Shown here in pieces: positions 9,066 through 18,391 of a stretch of DNA of 57,790 nt. The DNA is taken from assembly GCA_946479435.1 (NCBI GenBank), contig CAMLFX010000005.1:1-57790 (forward strand). Direction: 5' to 3'. Under the pieces are notes generated by a model. The model was not told where the DNA came from and did not search any database. It saw nothing but the letters and a program-made list of their open reading frames with translations. Made by a program: the position numbers and the translations under genes. Position 1 is the stretch's first letter; each line of letters begins with the position of its first letter. Origin of the DNA: an uncultured Sphingobacteriales bacterium. GTDB taxonomy: Bacteria; Bacteroidota; Bacteroidia; Chitinophagales; Chitinophagaceae.

Positions 9066-10076
9066 ATGAGCCTAAATAGACTTGGTTGCTTTTTACTGGT
9101 ACTCACAGCATTTCTTACATCTTGCGAAAAAGAAGAAACCCCTATCCCGTTGCCACCAAAGGGGGAAGCCAAGATTGAACAAATTTCTATGGGGGAAGGC
9201 TACCCTAACCAGATATTTTATGACTTTGAAACCCAAAGGGTTGTGTTAACCAGCGTGATAAACAGTTGGGACATTGCCTTAGGCTCGTCTGCAGAAGGTT
9301 ACCCGATATTTGTTAATGGAGCGAAAGACCTGTATGTGTATAATACCGGGAAAACGGATATAACACAAGTAACTGAAGCGCCTGACTATAACGATAAAGT
9401 TTGGAAATGGGATGCAGCGGAAGGAATGACAGATTCTACAGCATTTGGCAAATGGGGGAGGAATGGCATATCAGATAAATGGGTTTATATTTTAAAAGTG
9501 AACCCAGCCCATAAGCAGGATACATTTAGAAAAATTCAGATAATAGCAGCCGATCCCACCCATTATGAAATAACATATGGAGACCTTCGTTCCAAACAAA
9601 CCCAAACGGTTACTGTAAAGCTTGATCCTGATTATAATTTTGGCTACCTGTCATTTACTGACGGGCAAGTGAAACCGGAGCCCCGTAAAGATGAATGGGA
9701 TATAGTATTTACGCGCTACAGGTACATATACCGTGAGTTGAACAATTTCCCATATATGGTGAATGGCGTATTACTAAACCCTGCTAAAGATGAGTACCTA
9801 CAGGCAAGGGTACAAGCTACTACCGATAGTTTACCTCCTTTTCAGGAGCTTACAGCCGATTATATTACTAAAGCGCACTTTTCACCATATAGAGATGTAA
9901 TAGGTTTTGACTGGAAGTCATATAGTATTGCTGAAGGCAAATACACGGTTGATAAAAACAAAACATACATTATTCAAAGCCATAATAAGGAGTTTTTCAA
10001 ACTGCACTTTCTAGATTATTATGACAATGCAGGCCAGCAAGGTAATCCTACCTTCGAATTTGACCGCCTACAATAA
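9066..10076 (+). CDS. HmuY-family lipoprotein
   Basis: A 336-aa lipoprotein (lipobox LTSC, Cys20) resembling HmuY, the haem-binding surface lipoprotein of Porphyromonas and relatives. Two similar motif sets are visible: SWDIALGSS...FVNGA near residues 76-93 and EWDIVFTRY...MVNGVLLNP in the second half, consistent with the duplicated beta scaffold of the HmuY fold. No HmuR-like TonB receptor or other haem gene adjoins it, so the haem ligand is unproven. It is flanked by the divergent redoxin gene and by atpD, which has its own promoter. Confidence 0.72.
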   Translation: MSLNRLGCFLLVLTAFLTSCEKEETPIPLPPKGEAKIEQISMGEGYPNQIFYDFETQRVVLTSVINSWDIALGSSAEGYPIFVNGAKDLYVYNTGKTDITQVTEAPDYNDKVWKWDAAEGMTDSTAFGKWGRNGISDKWVYILKVNPAHKQDTFRKIQIIAADPTHYEITYGDLRSKQTQTVTVKLDPDYNFGYLSFTDGQVKPEPRKDEWDIVFTRYRYIYRELNNFPYMVNGVLLNPAKDEYLQARVQATTDSLPPFQELTADYITKAHFSPYRDVIGFDWKSYSIAEGKYTVDKNKTYIIQSHNKEFFKLHFLDYYDNAGQQGNPTFEFDRLQ

Positions 10077-10134
10077 GGGGTACGTACCCACGTTGTTACC
10101 CAAATCATTCGAAGAAATAATAGCGATATAGTTT

Positions 10135-10166
10135 TTTGACTTTTTAGTCTGTTACGCTTACCTTTG
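10135..10166 (+). promoter_or_regulatory. atpD promoter
   Basis: TTTG at 10135-10138, 20-bp spacer, TACCTTTG at 10159-10166. Both elements and the spacing match the Bacteroidota consensus. It predicts a leader of about 35 bases before ATG 10209. Confidence 0.75.
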
Positions 10167-10199
10167 CGCAAAATTTCAGCATTTAATATTTTCTTATAA

Positions 10200-11714
<1,515 letters not shown>

Positions 11715-11730
11715 GGTTAGTTTAAGCTTT

Positions 11731-11754
11731 TTGAATTTTGACTTTTGAATTTGC
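11731..11754 (+). repeat. heptamer TTTTGAM repeat in the atpD-atpC spacer
   Basis: The spacer carries about three tandem 7-base units of the form TTTTGA(A/C). A 17-base block (11736-11752) is identical except for one base to 38767-38783 in the etfB-etfA spacer. Confidence 0.6.
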
Positions 11755-11757
11755 AAT

Positions 11758-12012
11758 ATGCAATTAGATATATTAACACCTGAGCATAAAGTATATAGCG
11801 GTAACGTATATGGGGTACAGCTACCGGGTATTGAAGGTTCTTTCGAGATACTGGAAAACCACGCACCTATGATCGCTTCTTTAGGCAATGGTAAAATGAA
11901 AATAATAAAAGACAAGAACACAACCGAGATGTACGAGATTACAGGCGGCTTTGTGGAAGTAATTAATAATAAAGCGAGTGTACTGATAGAGGGCGCTACA
12001 GCTTTAGATTAA
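11758..12012 (+). CDS. atpC: F-type ATP synthase epsilon subunit (short form)
   Basis: Epsilon subunit of the F1 central stalk (84 aa). The sequence covers the N-terminal beta-sandwich only (LDILTPEHKVYSGNV...PGIEGSFEILENHAPM) and stops where the C-terminal helical hairpin, which in other bacteria inhibits ATP hydrolysis, would begin. There is no frameshift and a terminator follows directly, so this is a natural short form. It is co-directional with atpD and surely co-transcribed with it. It couples c-ring rotation to the F1 head at the inner membrane. Confidence 0.95.
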   Translation: MQLDILTPEHKVYSGNVYGVQLPGIEGSFEILENHAPMIASLGNGKMKIIKDKNTTEMYEITGGFVEVINNKASVLIEGATALD

Positions 12013-12036
12013 TAACTTGCTGTTTTTAAATAAGTT

Positions 12037-12069
12037 AATTGCCGGATTATTAGTCCGGCAATTTTTTTT
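12037..12069 (+). terminator. atpDC terminator
   Basis: 10-bp G/C-rich stem (12037-12046 with 12054-12063), 7-base loop, followed by an unbroken run of eight T. Confidence 0.92.
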
Positions 12070-12137
12070 GTTATAGGGTGTTGACTTTTTATATAATAAT
12101 TTTTAAATTTATATTTCACTAATTAAAAATTATCATC

Positions 12138-12587
12138 ATGAAAAAAATGCTCTTAACAGCCATATTTGGCTTATGTTGCTTTTTAGTAAAAGCACAATCA
12201 TTAACAGTTAGCAATGGCTCAGCCTGCACTATCAATTATTACCTGGCAGCTACAAGCCCCGCGTGCTCGGGTATTGTAGGTAGTGTTACGTATTCTATCG
12301 CGCCATTTTCAAGTGTTACATTTTCTAGTTTTGCTGCGGTTTCATGGTCTAGCGGTACGCCGGGTGCAGGGTGGCAGTGGGATTATATTAAGGAATGGAA
12401 TAGTTGCGGCCCTATGAGTTGGACTCCACCTGCCTGTGGCCAAGATGTATGCGCAGTGGGTATAGCTTGTAGCGGGCTTCCTATTAGTAGCTGCATGAAT
12501 ATAACTACTACTTGTAACACATGTAGCGCTGTAAAAACGCAGTGGTTCCCTACGGGTGGCGGTAATGTTGCCGTAAGGATATGGTAA
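12138..12587 (+). CDS. small secreted cysteine-rich protein, unknown function
   Basis: A 149-aa protein with a clear signal peptide (MKKMLLTAIFG... ending Val-Lys-Ala-Gln, residue 20). The mature part is Ser/Thr/Gly/Pro/Trp-rich with nine cysteines, including a C-terminal cluster with TTCNTC, suggesting disulfide stabilisation outside the cell. It lacks a T9SS C-terminal domain and a lipobox. I do not recognise the family. It stands alone between the atpC terminator and its own terminator, so it is a single-gene unit. The start is fixed by the signal peptide. Confidence 0.75.
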   Translation: MKKMLLTAIFGLCCFLVKAQSLTVSNGSACTINYYLAATSPACSGIVGSVTYSIAPFSSVTFSSFAAVSWSSGTPGAGWQWDYIKEWNSCGPMSWTPPACGQDVCAVGIACSGLPISSCMNITTTCNTCSAVKTQWFPTGGGNVAVRIW

Positions 12588-12606
12588 TACGCAAATATTG
12601 ATTTTA

Positions 12607-12637
12607 AAGAAAGCCTCATTAATGGGGCTTTCTTATT
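12607..12637 (+). terminator. terminator after the Cys-rich secreted protein
   Basis: 12-bp stem (12607-12618 with 12623-12634, one G-T pair), TTAA loop, short T-rich tail. Confidence 0.75.
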
Positions 12638-12669
12638 TAAGGCTAATTTTTAAGACAGGGTTATTGGGT

Positions 12670-12677
12670 TATATTTG
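12670..12677 (+). promoter_or_regulatory. -7 box before the permease gene
   Basis: TATATTTG, a perfect TAnnTTTG, 25 bases before the TTG start at 12703. The upstream -33 position reads TTTT rather than TTTG. Confidence 0.4.
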
Positions 12678-12702
12678 ATGCTTATTAGCGTATTGTAATA
12701 GA

Positions 12703-13932
12703 TTGAATCTGCCATTCTTCATAGCCCGTCGTTATTTGCTCCACCAAAAGGGCGCTTTCTCTGCATTTATTATCAGGCTGGCCATTGTAGCCACTGCCCT
12801 AAGTGTGGCCACAATGATATTGTCTATGGCATTCATCTCCGGGTTCAAGTACGAAATTCGTGAGAAATTATTCAGCTTTTGGGGGCATGTGCATATTATA
12901 CCTTATACACCCGATGCATCGAATATAATAAGCCCCAATCCAATAAAAGCAGATAAAAAACTGGAACAGGAAGTCGCAGCAACTCCACATGTAGTAAGTA
13001 TAGTACCGTTTGCGGTAAGACCGGCTATTGTAAATGTAAATAAGTACATGGAAGGCGTGCAGCTAAAAGGTATCAACAATGCATACAGGCTGCCACAAAG
13101 TATACATTTTAAAGGTAAGTGGATAGATTTTACAGATACATCGTACTCGAAAGATATAGTGCTGTCTGAAACTACTGCAGCAAGGCTAGATGTAAATGCA
13201 GGTGATGACATACTGCTTTATTTCCTGGAGCCCGGTGCCACTTTCCCACGTGTAAGGAAAGTAAAGGTAAGCGGGCTTTATCATACAGGGATGGATGAAG
13301 TAGACCATGATTTTGGCGTTTGCGACATACGCTTGCTACAACGGATAAATAACTGGCAAGCCAATGATATAAATGGATACCAGTTGATGCTGGATGATGA
13401 TAAGCGCTCGGATACGGTAGCGGTAAATATATTCAATAAATATCTCGAACCACCACTCACTACCAATACTATGCAGCAAATCTTTCCCGGTGTGTTCGAC
13501 TGGCTTTCATTTCAGGATGTGAATGGTAGAATCATATTGATCATTATGTCGATAGTAGCTATCATTAATCTTGCAGTTGCATTGCTGATACTGATAGTAG
13601 AACAAGCGAGGATGGTTGGGGTTTTGAAAACGCAAGGTATGCAGGCCAAAGATATACGCGCTATTTTTCTTTACCATGCGGGTCTTATTGCTGCAATAGG
13701 AATATTGGCAGGTAATATTCTTGCACTAAGTATTTGTTGGCTGCAAAAAGCTACAGGTTTTCTTACACTGCCAGAGGCAACATACTATGTGCAACAAGTA
13801 CCTGTAAGAGTTATATGGTGGCATCCAATATCAATTAGCGCTGCAACCCTGGGGTTATGCATACTATGTATGTGGCTTCCCTCGTTGTATATTCGCCGTA
13901 TTCAGCCTGCAAAGGTGTTACAATTCAAATAG
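12703..13932 (+). CDS. LolC/LolE-type ABC transporter permease (FtsX/MacB superfamily)
   Basis: A 409-aa inner-membrane protein with the LolC/E layout: an N-terminal membrane helix (about 22-45, ATALSVATMILSMAFISGF), a large periplasmic domain, then three C-terminal helices (about 275-300, 320-345, 370-395) ending in the FtsX-like VLQFK. LolCDE extracts lipoproteins for delivery to the outer membrane. No ATPase gene lies next to it. The start is a rare TTG: an in-frame stop at 12676-12678 excludes any upstream ATG, and MNLPFFIARRYL is the expected family N-terminus. Confidence 0.85.
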   Translation: MNLPFFIARRYLLHQKGAFSAFIIRLAIVATALSVATMILSMAFISGFKYEIREKLFSFWGHVHIIPYTPDASNIISPNPIKADKKLEQEVAATPHVVSIVPFAVRPAIVNVNKYMEGVQLKGINNAYRLPQSIHFKGKWIDFTDTSYSKDIVLSETTAARLDVNAGDDILLYFLEPGATFPRVRKVKVSGLYHTGMDEVDHDFGVCDIRLLQRINNWQANDINGYQLMLDDDKRSDTVAVNIFNKYLEPPLTTNTMQQIFPGVFDWLSFQDVNGRIILIIMSIVAIINLAVALLILIVEQARMVGVLKTQGMQAKDIRAIFLYHAGLIAAIGILAGNILALSICWLQKATGFLTLPEATYYVQQVPVRVIWWHPISISAATLGLCILCMWLPSLYIRRIQPAKVLQFK

Positions 13933-13933
13933 A

Positions 13934-14872
13934 GTGAACAATAAAGAACAATATCGCGAACTCTGCAAGCAACCTAATAAACTACCCTTGTTTATAAAAG
14001 ACTGGTGGCTGGATGCTGTATGCAATAGTTGGGATGTTGCAATAGTTTGGAATGGTGATAAAATTGCAGGAGTTTGGCCATATAGTATAGAGCAAAAAGC
14101 AAGCGTAAGCATTATTCGCAACCCGGTACTCACTCCTTACATGGGTCCATATATATTTTATCCGCACGACCTTAAAGATAGTAAGCGAGATAATTTTGAA
14201 TATGAGATCATTGCAGCTCTTTGCAAGCAGATGACTGCAAAAGTTTGGAATGTTAGCTTACGGCCCGGCCAAAAACAGGTAGGCTTATTCGCAGCAAACG
14301 GTTTTAAAATACTTCCGCGGCAAACATTTGTTATGCCTTTGCTGGAAGAAGAGACTGCGCTCTTTTCAAGACTGCATGAAGACTACAGGCGCAACATACG
14401 TAAAGCAGAAGTTGAACTTACCATAACGAATGAACCCGCATTATTGCCTGAGCTTTGGCAATACCAAAAAGCAACACTCGATAGAAAGGATGTGCACATG
14501 CACTTCAGCCAGCCGCAGATGCAGAAAGTGTTTGATGCCTGCCTGGAGAATAATAGTGCTGCTTTATGGGTAGCAAAAAAAGATGGTATAGTTCAAGCCA
14601 TACTCTGGCATATATGGGATGGAACCTGTGCATATTACCTTGTGGGTTCAAAAAATCCGGCAATAAAAGATAACCGCGCCATGACGGCTTTGATATGGAA
14701 GGCGATCAGTGAATCGAAAAAATTGGGTAAAACCAGTTTCGATTTTGAAGGTAGTATGGATACAGGTGTCGAAAAGTTTTTTCGCAATTTCGGTGGCGAA
14801 AGGACGCTTTATCTTTCCCTTATCAAAAACCAATCGCCACTCTGGCGTTTGAAGCAGTTGTTGCGAGGTTAG
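13934..14872 (+). CDS. FemAB/GNAT-like acyltransferase
   Basis: A 312-aa cytosolic protein resembling the FemAB-like GNAT families (Acetyltransf_6 type) that transfer acyl or aminoacyl groups onto envelope precursors. The segment RLHEDYRRNIRKAE (about 136-149), the later AYYLVGSKNPAIKDNRAMTA and the C-terminal FDFEGSMDTGVEKFFRNFGG are the family hallmarks. It begins with GTG one base after the permease stop codon, so it is translationally coupled to it. The last two bases of its TAG stop form part of the TAA of the convergent membrane gene. The substrate is unknown. Confidence 0.75.
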   Translation: MNNKEQYRELCKQPNKLPLFIKDWWLDAVCNSWDVAIVWNGDKIAGVWPYSIEQKASVSIIRNPVLTPYMGPYIFYPHDLKDSKRDNFEYEIIAALCKQMTAKVWNVSLRPGQKQVGLFAANGFKILPRQTFVMPLLEEETALFSRLHEDYRRNIRKAEVELTITNEPALLPELWQYQKATLDRKDVHMHFSQPQMQKVFDACLENNSAALWVAKKDGIVQAILWHIWDGTCAYYLVGSKNPAIKDNRAMTALIWKAISESKKLGKTSFDFEGSMDTGVEKFFRNFGGERTLYLSLIKNQSPLWRLKQLLRG

Positions 14873-16131
14873 TTATCCTTTCTTTTTAGTAGAATGATCT
14901 TTGATGTGACAACAGCTGATACCATGATGAATGGTATAAAATAATATTTGTACGTAAGTGGGCTAAACATGAAAAAGAAGGTCAGGAATAAGAAAAGCAT
15001 TACCAGGCTCAAGTCGTAAAAATTTATCCTGTCTTTAAATTTTTTATGCAGCAACAAGCCAAGGCCCATCATGGCCAGCATTGCTGATGCCTGTATAACA
15101 CGACACATAAATACGCGGTGCTCCATATCACCTGAGAATATTTGCTTTATGTAGGGCGCAAAGTAAAGTCCGCTTTCAAAACTCCATGATGTATGATTAT
15201 CACCATAGCCAACCCATTCGGCAATAGCAGCCCCATTATGATAGGCTATGCCTGTTTTGAGTATAGATGGATTGTGCAGGTAAAAAGGGAAAATATAAAT
15301 AACAAGTATCGAAACAGCTATTGCGGCCCATGATAGGTAACTGTTCTTACGTGGTGCACCCAGCCATAGTAATATAAGGAAAAGCGGTAGCCAGAAAACC
15401 ATTGTATAGCGCGATAGCAGGCACAGAATAATGCCCAATATTGTGATAGGTAAACTACGCATGGCAAGCCCCGCTGCTAAGATCAGATAGTAGGCGGCAA
15501 TGATCAACTCGAAAGACACAGCAACATCAAGACTGGCCCCACGTAAAAAACTCCATAATCCAATTGCCGGCAAGACAAGACAGCACAATTTTATTATGAT
15601 GTTGGCATTAGTTCTCCATACATAAATGCCGTAAACACAACTCGCTAAAATCAATAAGAACATGCCTATCCATCTTGTATCTATATGAAACATATAGGTA
15701 ACGGCAGCAGGTAGCCAATGCATAGGCATGTAAACAGGGAATGGGTGCCAGCTATATTGCTCTAAAGGATAGTATGGAAATTTACCTGCTGCGAATCGGG
15801 TGTATAAGGCTTCTATTTGTGGTACAACATCTGAAAATTTGGATGCATCAGGATAATCGGTGAAGGATTGTTTTACTGAACTTATTAATAATCCCATTGC
15901 AAAGCCTCCCAATAATGCCCCTGGCACCCAATTTTTCCAGGAGTTTTCTTTTATTAAGCTATGCGACAAACGTGAATTTGCATTTGCGAATATATAATAT
16001 ATTGATAACGCTAAACAAGTCGTAAAAAGCCAAAATGGATTTATATCTTTTGCTACCTGATTTTCAGGCACAGCATACAGTATAAAGTATATTTGTAAGA
16101 GAAACAGGATGAGTGCTAATAGCTTTTTCAT
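14869..16131 (-). CDS. polytopic membrane protein, possibly a GT-C (GT87/DUF2029-like) glycosyltransferase
   Basis: A 420-aa integral membrane protein with about ten hydrophobic helices. A periplasmic loop after the third helix carries SDVVPQIEALYTRFAAGKFPYYP and WHPFPVYMPMHWLP, which resemble the first loop of DUF2029/GT87-type lipid-linked sugar transferases. I cannot point to a proven catalytic Asp, so the enzyme call is inference. It overlaps the convergent acyltransferase gene by 4 bp and is divergent from prfA. The neighbouring Wzz and O-antigen ligase genes make a surface-glycan role plausible. Confidence 0.5.
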   Translation of the reverse strand: MKKLLALILFLLQIYFILYAVPENQVAKDINPFWLFTTCLALSIYYIFANANSRLSHSLIKENSWKNWVPGALLGGFAMGLLISSVKQSFTDYPDASKFSDVVPQIEALYTRFAAGKFPYYPLEQYSWHPFPVYMPMHWLPAAVTYMFHIDTRWIGMFLLILASCVYGIYVWRTNANIIIKLCCLVLPAIGLWSFLRGASLDVAVSFELIIAAYYLILAAGLAMRSLPITILGIILCLLSRYTMVFWLPLFLILLWLGAPRKNSYLSWAAIAVSILVIYIFPFYLHNPSILKTGIAYHNGAAIAEWVGYGDNHTSWSFESGLYFAPYIKQIFSGDMEHRVFMCRVIQASAMLAMMGLGLLLHKKFKDRINFYDLSLVMLFLFLTFFFMFSPLTYKYYFIPFIMVSAVVTSKIILLKRKDN

Positions 16132-16257
16132 GAACGGTAGTAAAAATATGAAAACCCTTTTAAAACAATAAGTTAGTTTAGCTGAATATCTTTAATCTTC
16201 ATCTTATTATCAGTAACTTCGCACACCATAATTTTTTGATAAATATTCCGTTTATAA

Positions 16258-17343
16258 ATGAGTTCTGTTATTGAGAAGCTTGAGGCAATAAAGGCCAGGT
16301 TTGATGACCTTGGTATTGCTTTAACGAACCCTGAAATAGTGAATGACAATAAAAAGTTCTCGCAAGTAAGCCGTGAGTATAGAAAACTGGAGAAGATAGT
16401 ACTGGCTTATAAGAATTATAGAACTTGCCTGGATAGCCTGGAATTTGCCCGCGAGGTACTGGAAACAGAAAGCGATGATGATTTACGCAGTATGGCAAAA
16501 GAGGATATAGACAAGCTTGAGGTACAAAAAGAAGAACTGGAAGAAGAAGTAAGACAGCTATTAGTGCCAAAAGATCCGCAAGATGAAAAGAATGCAATTC
16601 TTGAAATAAGGGCAGGTACCGGTGGTGATGAGGCCAGCATATTTGCCGGCGATCTGGTTAGAATGTATTTGCGTTATTGCGAGCGCAAAGGGTGGAAAGT
16701 AACGATGCTTACTGAAACAGAAGGCACAGTTGGCGGATATAAAGAGGTGCAGCTTGAGGTACAAGGCGAAGATGTATATGGCACATTGAAATTTGAAAGT
16801 GGTGTACATAGGGTACAAAGGGTACCGGCTACTGAGGCCAGCGGCAGAGTGCATACATCTGCAGCTACTGTAGCTGTAATGCCTGAAGCAGAGGAAATAG
16901 ATTTTGAACTGAAAGAAAGCGACCTGAAAATGGAAACCGCGCGAAGTGGTGGTGCAGGTGGGCAGAACGTGAATAAGGTGGAAACAAAAGTAATACTTAC
17001 CCACGTACCAACGGGAACAGTTATTACCTGCCAAACTGAACGTACACAGCTGGGTAACCGGGAGAAGGCTACTGCTATGATGCGTTCAAAACTTTATGAA
17101 GAACAGGTACGTAAACAGGAAGAGGAAATATCGCGCAGGAGGAAGAGTTTGGTGAGCACGGGTGACAGGTCGGCCAAGATTAGAACATACAACTACCCCC
17201 AGGGGCGTATTACTGATCACAGGATTAATATGACGATATATAACCTGGATGATTTTATGAATGGAAACATTCAGGATATGCTGGAAGCGCTACAATTTGC
17301 AGAAAATGCAGAGAAAATGCAGTCGGGAGAATCGATTATATGA
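16258..17343 (+). CDS. prfA: peptide chain release factor 1
   Basis: RF1 (361 aa) terminates translation at UAA and UAG. The catalytic GGQ loop is at residues 234-236 ([11 protein letters not shown]), where the Gln is normally methylated by PrmC, though prmC is not adjacent. The anticodon-mimic region contains [16 protein letters not shown] with the PAT-type recognition tripeptide of RF1 (residues about 187-189). Length and domain order (helical N-terminus, domains 2-4) are standard. The 63-base gap to the wzz-like gene contains no terminator, so read-through is possible. Confidence 0.96.
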   Translation: MSSVIEKLEAIKARFDDLGIALTNPEIVNDNKKFSQVSREYRKLEKIVLAYKNYRTCLDSLEFAREVLETESDDDLRSMAKEDIDKLEVQKEELEEEVRQLLVPKDPQDEKNAILEIRAGTGGDEASIFAGDLVRMYLRYCERKGWKVTMLTETEGTVGGYKEVQLEVQGEDVYGTLKFESGVHRVQRVPATEASGRVHTSAATVAVMPEAEEIDFELKESDLKMETARSGGAGGQNVNKVETKVILTHVPTGTVITCQTERTQLGNREKATAMMRSKLYEEQVRKQEEEISRRRKSLVSTGDRSAKIRTYNYPQGRITDHRINMTIYNLDDFMNGNIQDMLEALQFAENAEKMQSGESII

Positions 17344-17406
17344 TAATCAGGCATAGCATTTGTTATCAATAGTTTTTAATTTTTATAAATATATATAGCA
17401 TAATTC

Positions 17407-18384
17407 ATGGCAACTCCACGTTTTGATGTGATAGACATCACCCAAACGATAAGGAAACGCAGACGTTTCATTATTATCGTTACCCTTGTGGCAATGGCGT
17501 TAGGTGTGGTTTTTTGTTTGATTAGGAAGAAAAAATATAAGGCTCAGACAGAGTTTTTCCTTTCTAATCCACTTTATGCAGATAGAAACTACCTTTTCCG
17601 TTCGCTTGATATGCACTTCGTAGATTATTTTGCCGGTGATGATGATATCGATAAGATCATTGTTAATGCAGAATCGGATAATGTGAAGGATAAGGTAATA
17701 GACAATATGAAGCTTGCTGAGGCATATAAAATTGATATGTCGAAACCGGAACAGCGCAGCAAGATGAAAGATATATTCAACTTGAACTTCAAAATAAAAC
17801 GTTCGGAGTACAGGCATCTGATACTTACTTATGTTGATACTGATCCTGTGCGCGCTGCTAATGTTGCCAATGAACATGTAAGGGTAACAGAAGAAGTGTT
17901 CCGCAACTATTATAATACTATTAAAGGGTATGCTTATCAATCTATCCATGATAAAATAATTGAAATGGATAGCTCAATTGCCGCATTAACAGATACGCTA
18001 TCTGGCTTGCGCGATCAGTATAAGATATACGATATTATTAGCCCCTCTCGTACAACAAACACTACTGCTTCAATTAATAGCAATGGCGCAGCAGCATTTG
18101 GTAAAGGTGTAGAGCAAATTCAAAATATATCTTCAGTAAAGGATCAGTTGGTAATTGACAGGTCGAAGTATATTAGCTTGTTAAATGAGTTTTCAACAGG
18201 AACTAAGGACAACGAGGTGAAATTTATACAGGTAGCAAGCCCGGCTATACCGCCAACTGACCAGTCTGGTCCTGGTATGCTGATAACTGTATTGACTTGT
18301 GCACTGTTGGGTATATTCTTTAGTACACTGTATTTATTGCTGACCACCTATTATAAAATACTTATCTCGGTAGAGCGCGATTAA
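17407..18384 (+). CDS. Wzz-family polysaccharide chain-length regulator
   Basis: A 325-aa inner-membrane protein with the Wzz/PCP architecture: cytoplasmic N-terminus, TM helix about 22-42 (FIIIVTLVAMALGVVFCLI), a periplasmic domain with long helices, and a second TM about 292-316 preceded by a proline-rich PAIPPTDQSGPG. There is no Walker motif, so it is the kinase-less form. Wzz proteins set the modal length of O-antigen or capsule chains made by Wzy. The O-antigen ligase-like gene follows after 7 bases, supporting a polymer-handling unit. Confidence 0.85.
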   Translation: MATPRFDVIDITQTIRKRRRFIIIVTLVAMALGVVFCLIRKKKYKAQTEFFLSNPLYADRNYLFRSLDMHFVDYFAGDDDIDKIIVNAESDNVKDKVIDNMKLAEAYKIDMSKPEQRSKMKDIFNLNFKIKRSEYRHLILTYVDTDPVRAANVANEHVRVTEEVFRNYYNTIKGYAYQSIHDKIIEMDSSIAALTDTLSGLRDQYKIYDIISPSRTTNTTASINSNGAAAFGKGVEQIQNISSVKDQLVIDRSKYISLLNEFSTGTKDNEVKFIQVASPAIPPTDQSGPGMLITVLTCALLGIFFSTLYLLLTTYYKILISVERD

Positions 18385-18391
18385 TATTTTG

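Noticed and set aside
11758..12012. Truncated atpC pseudogene
   Set aside because: A clean stop with an immediate canonical terminator and an intact beta domain indicate a natural short epsilon subunit.
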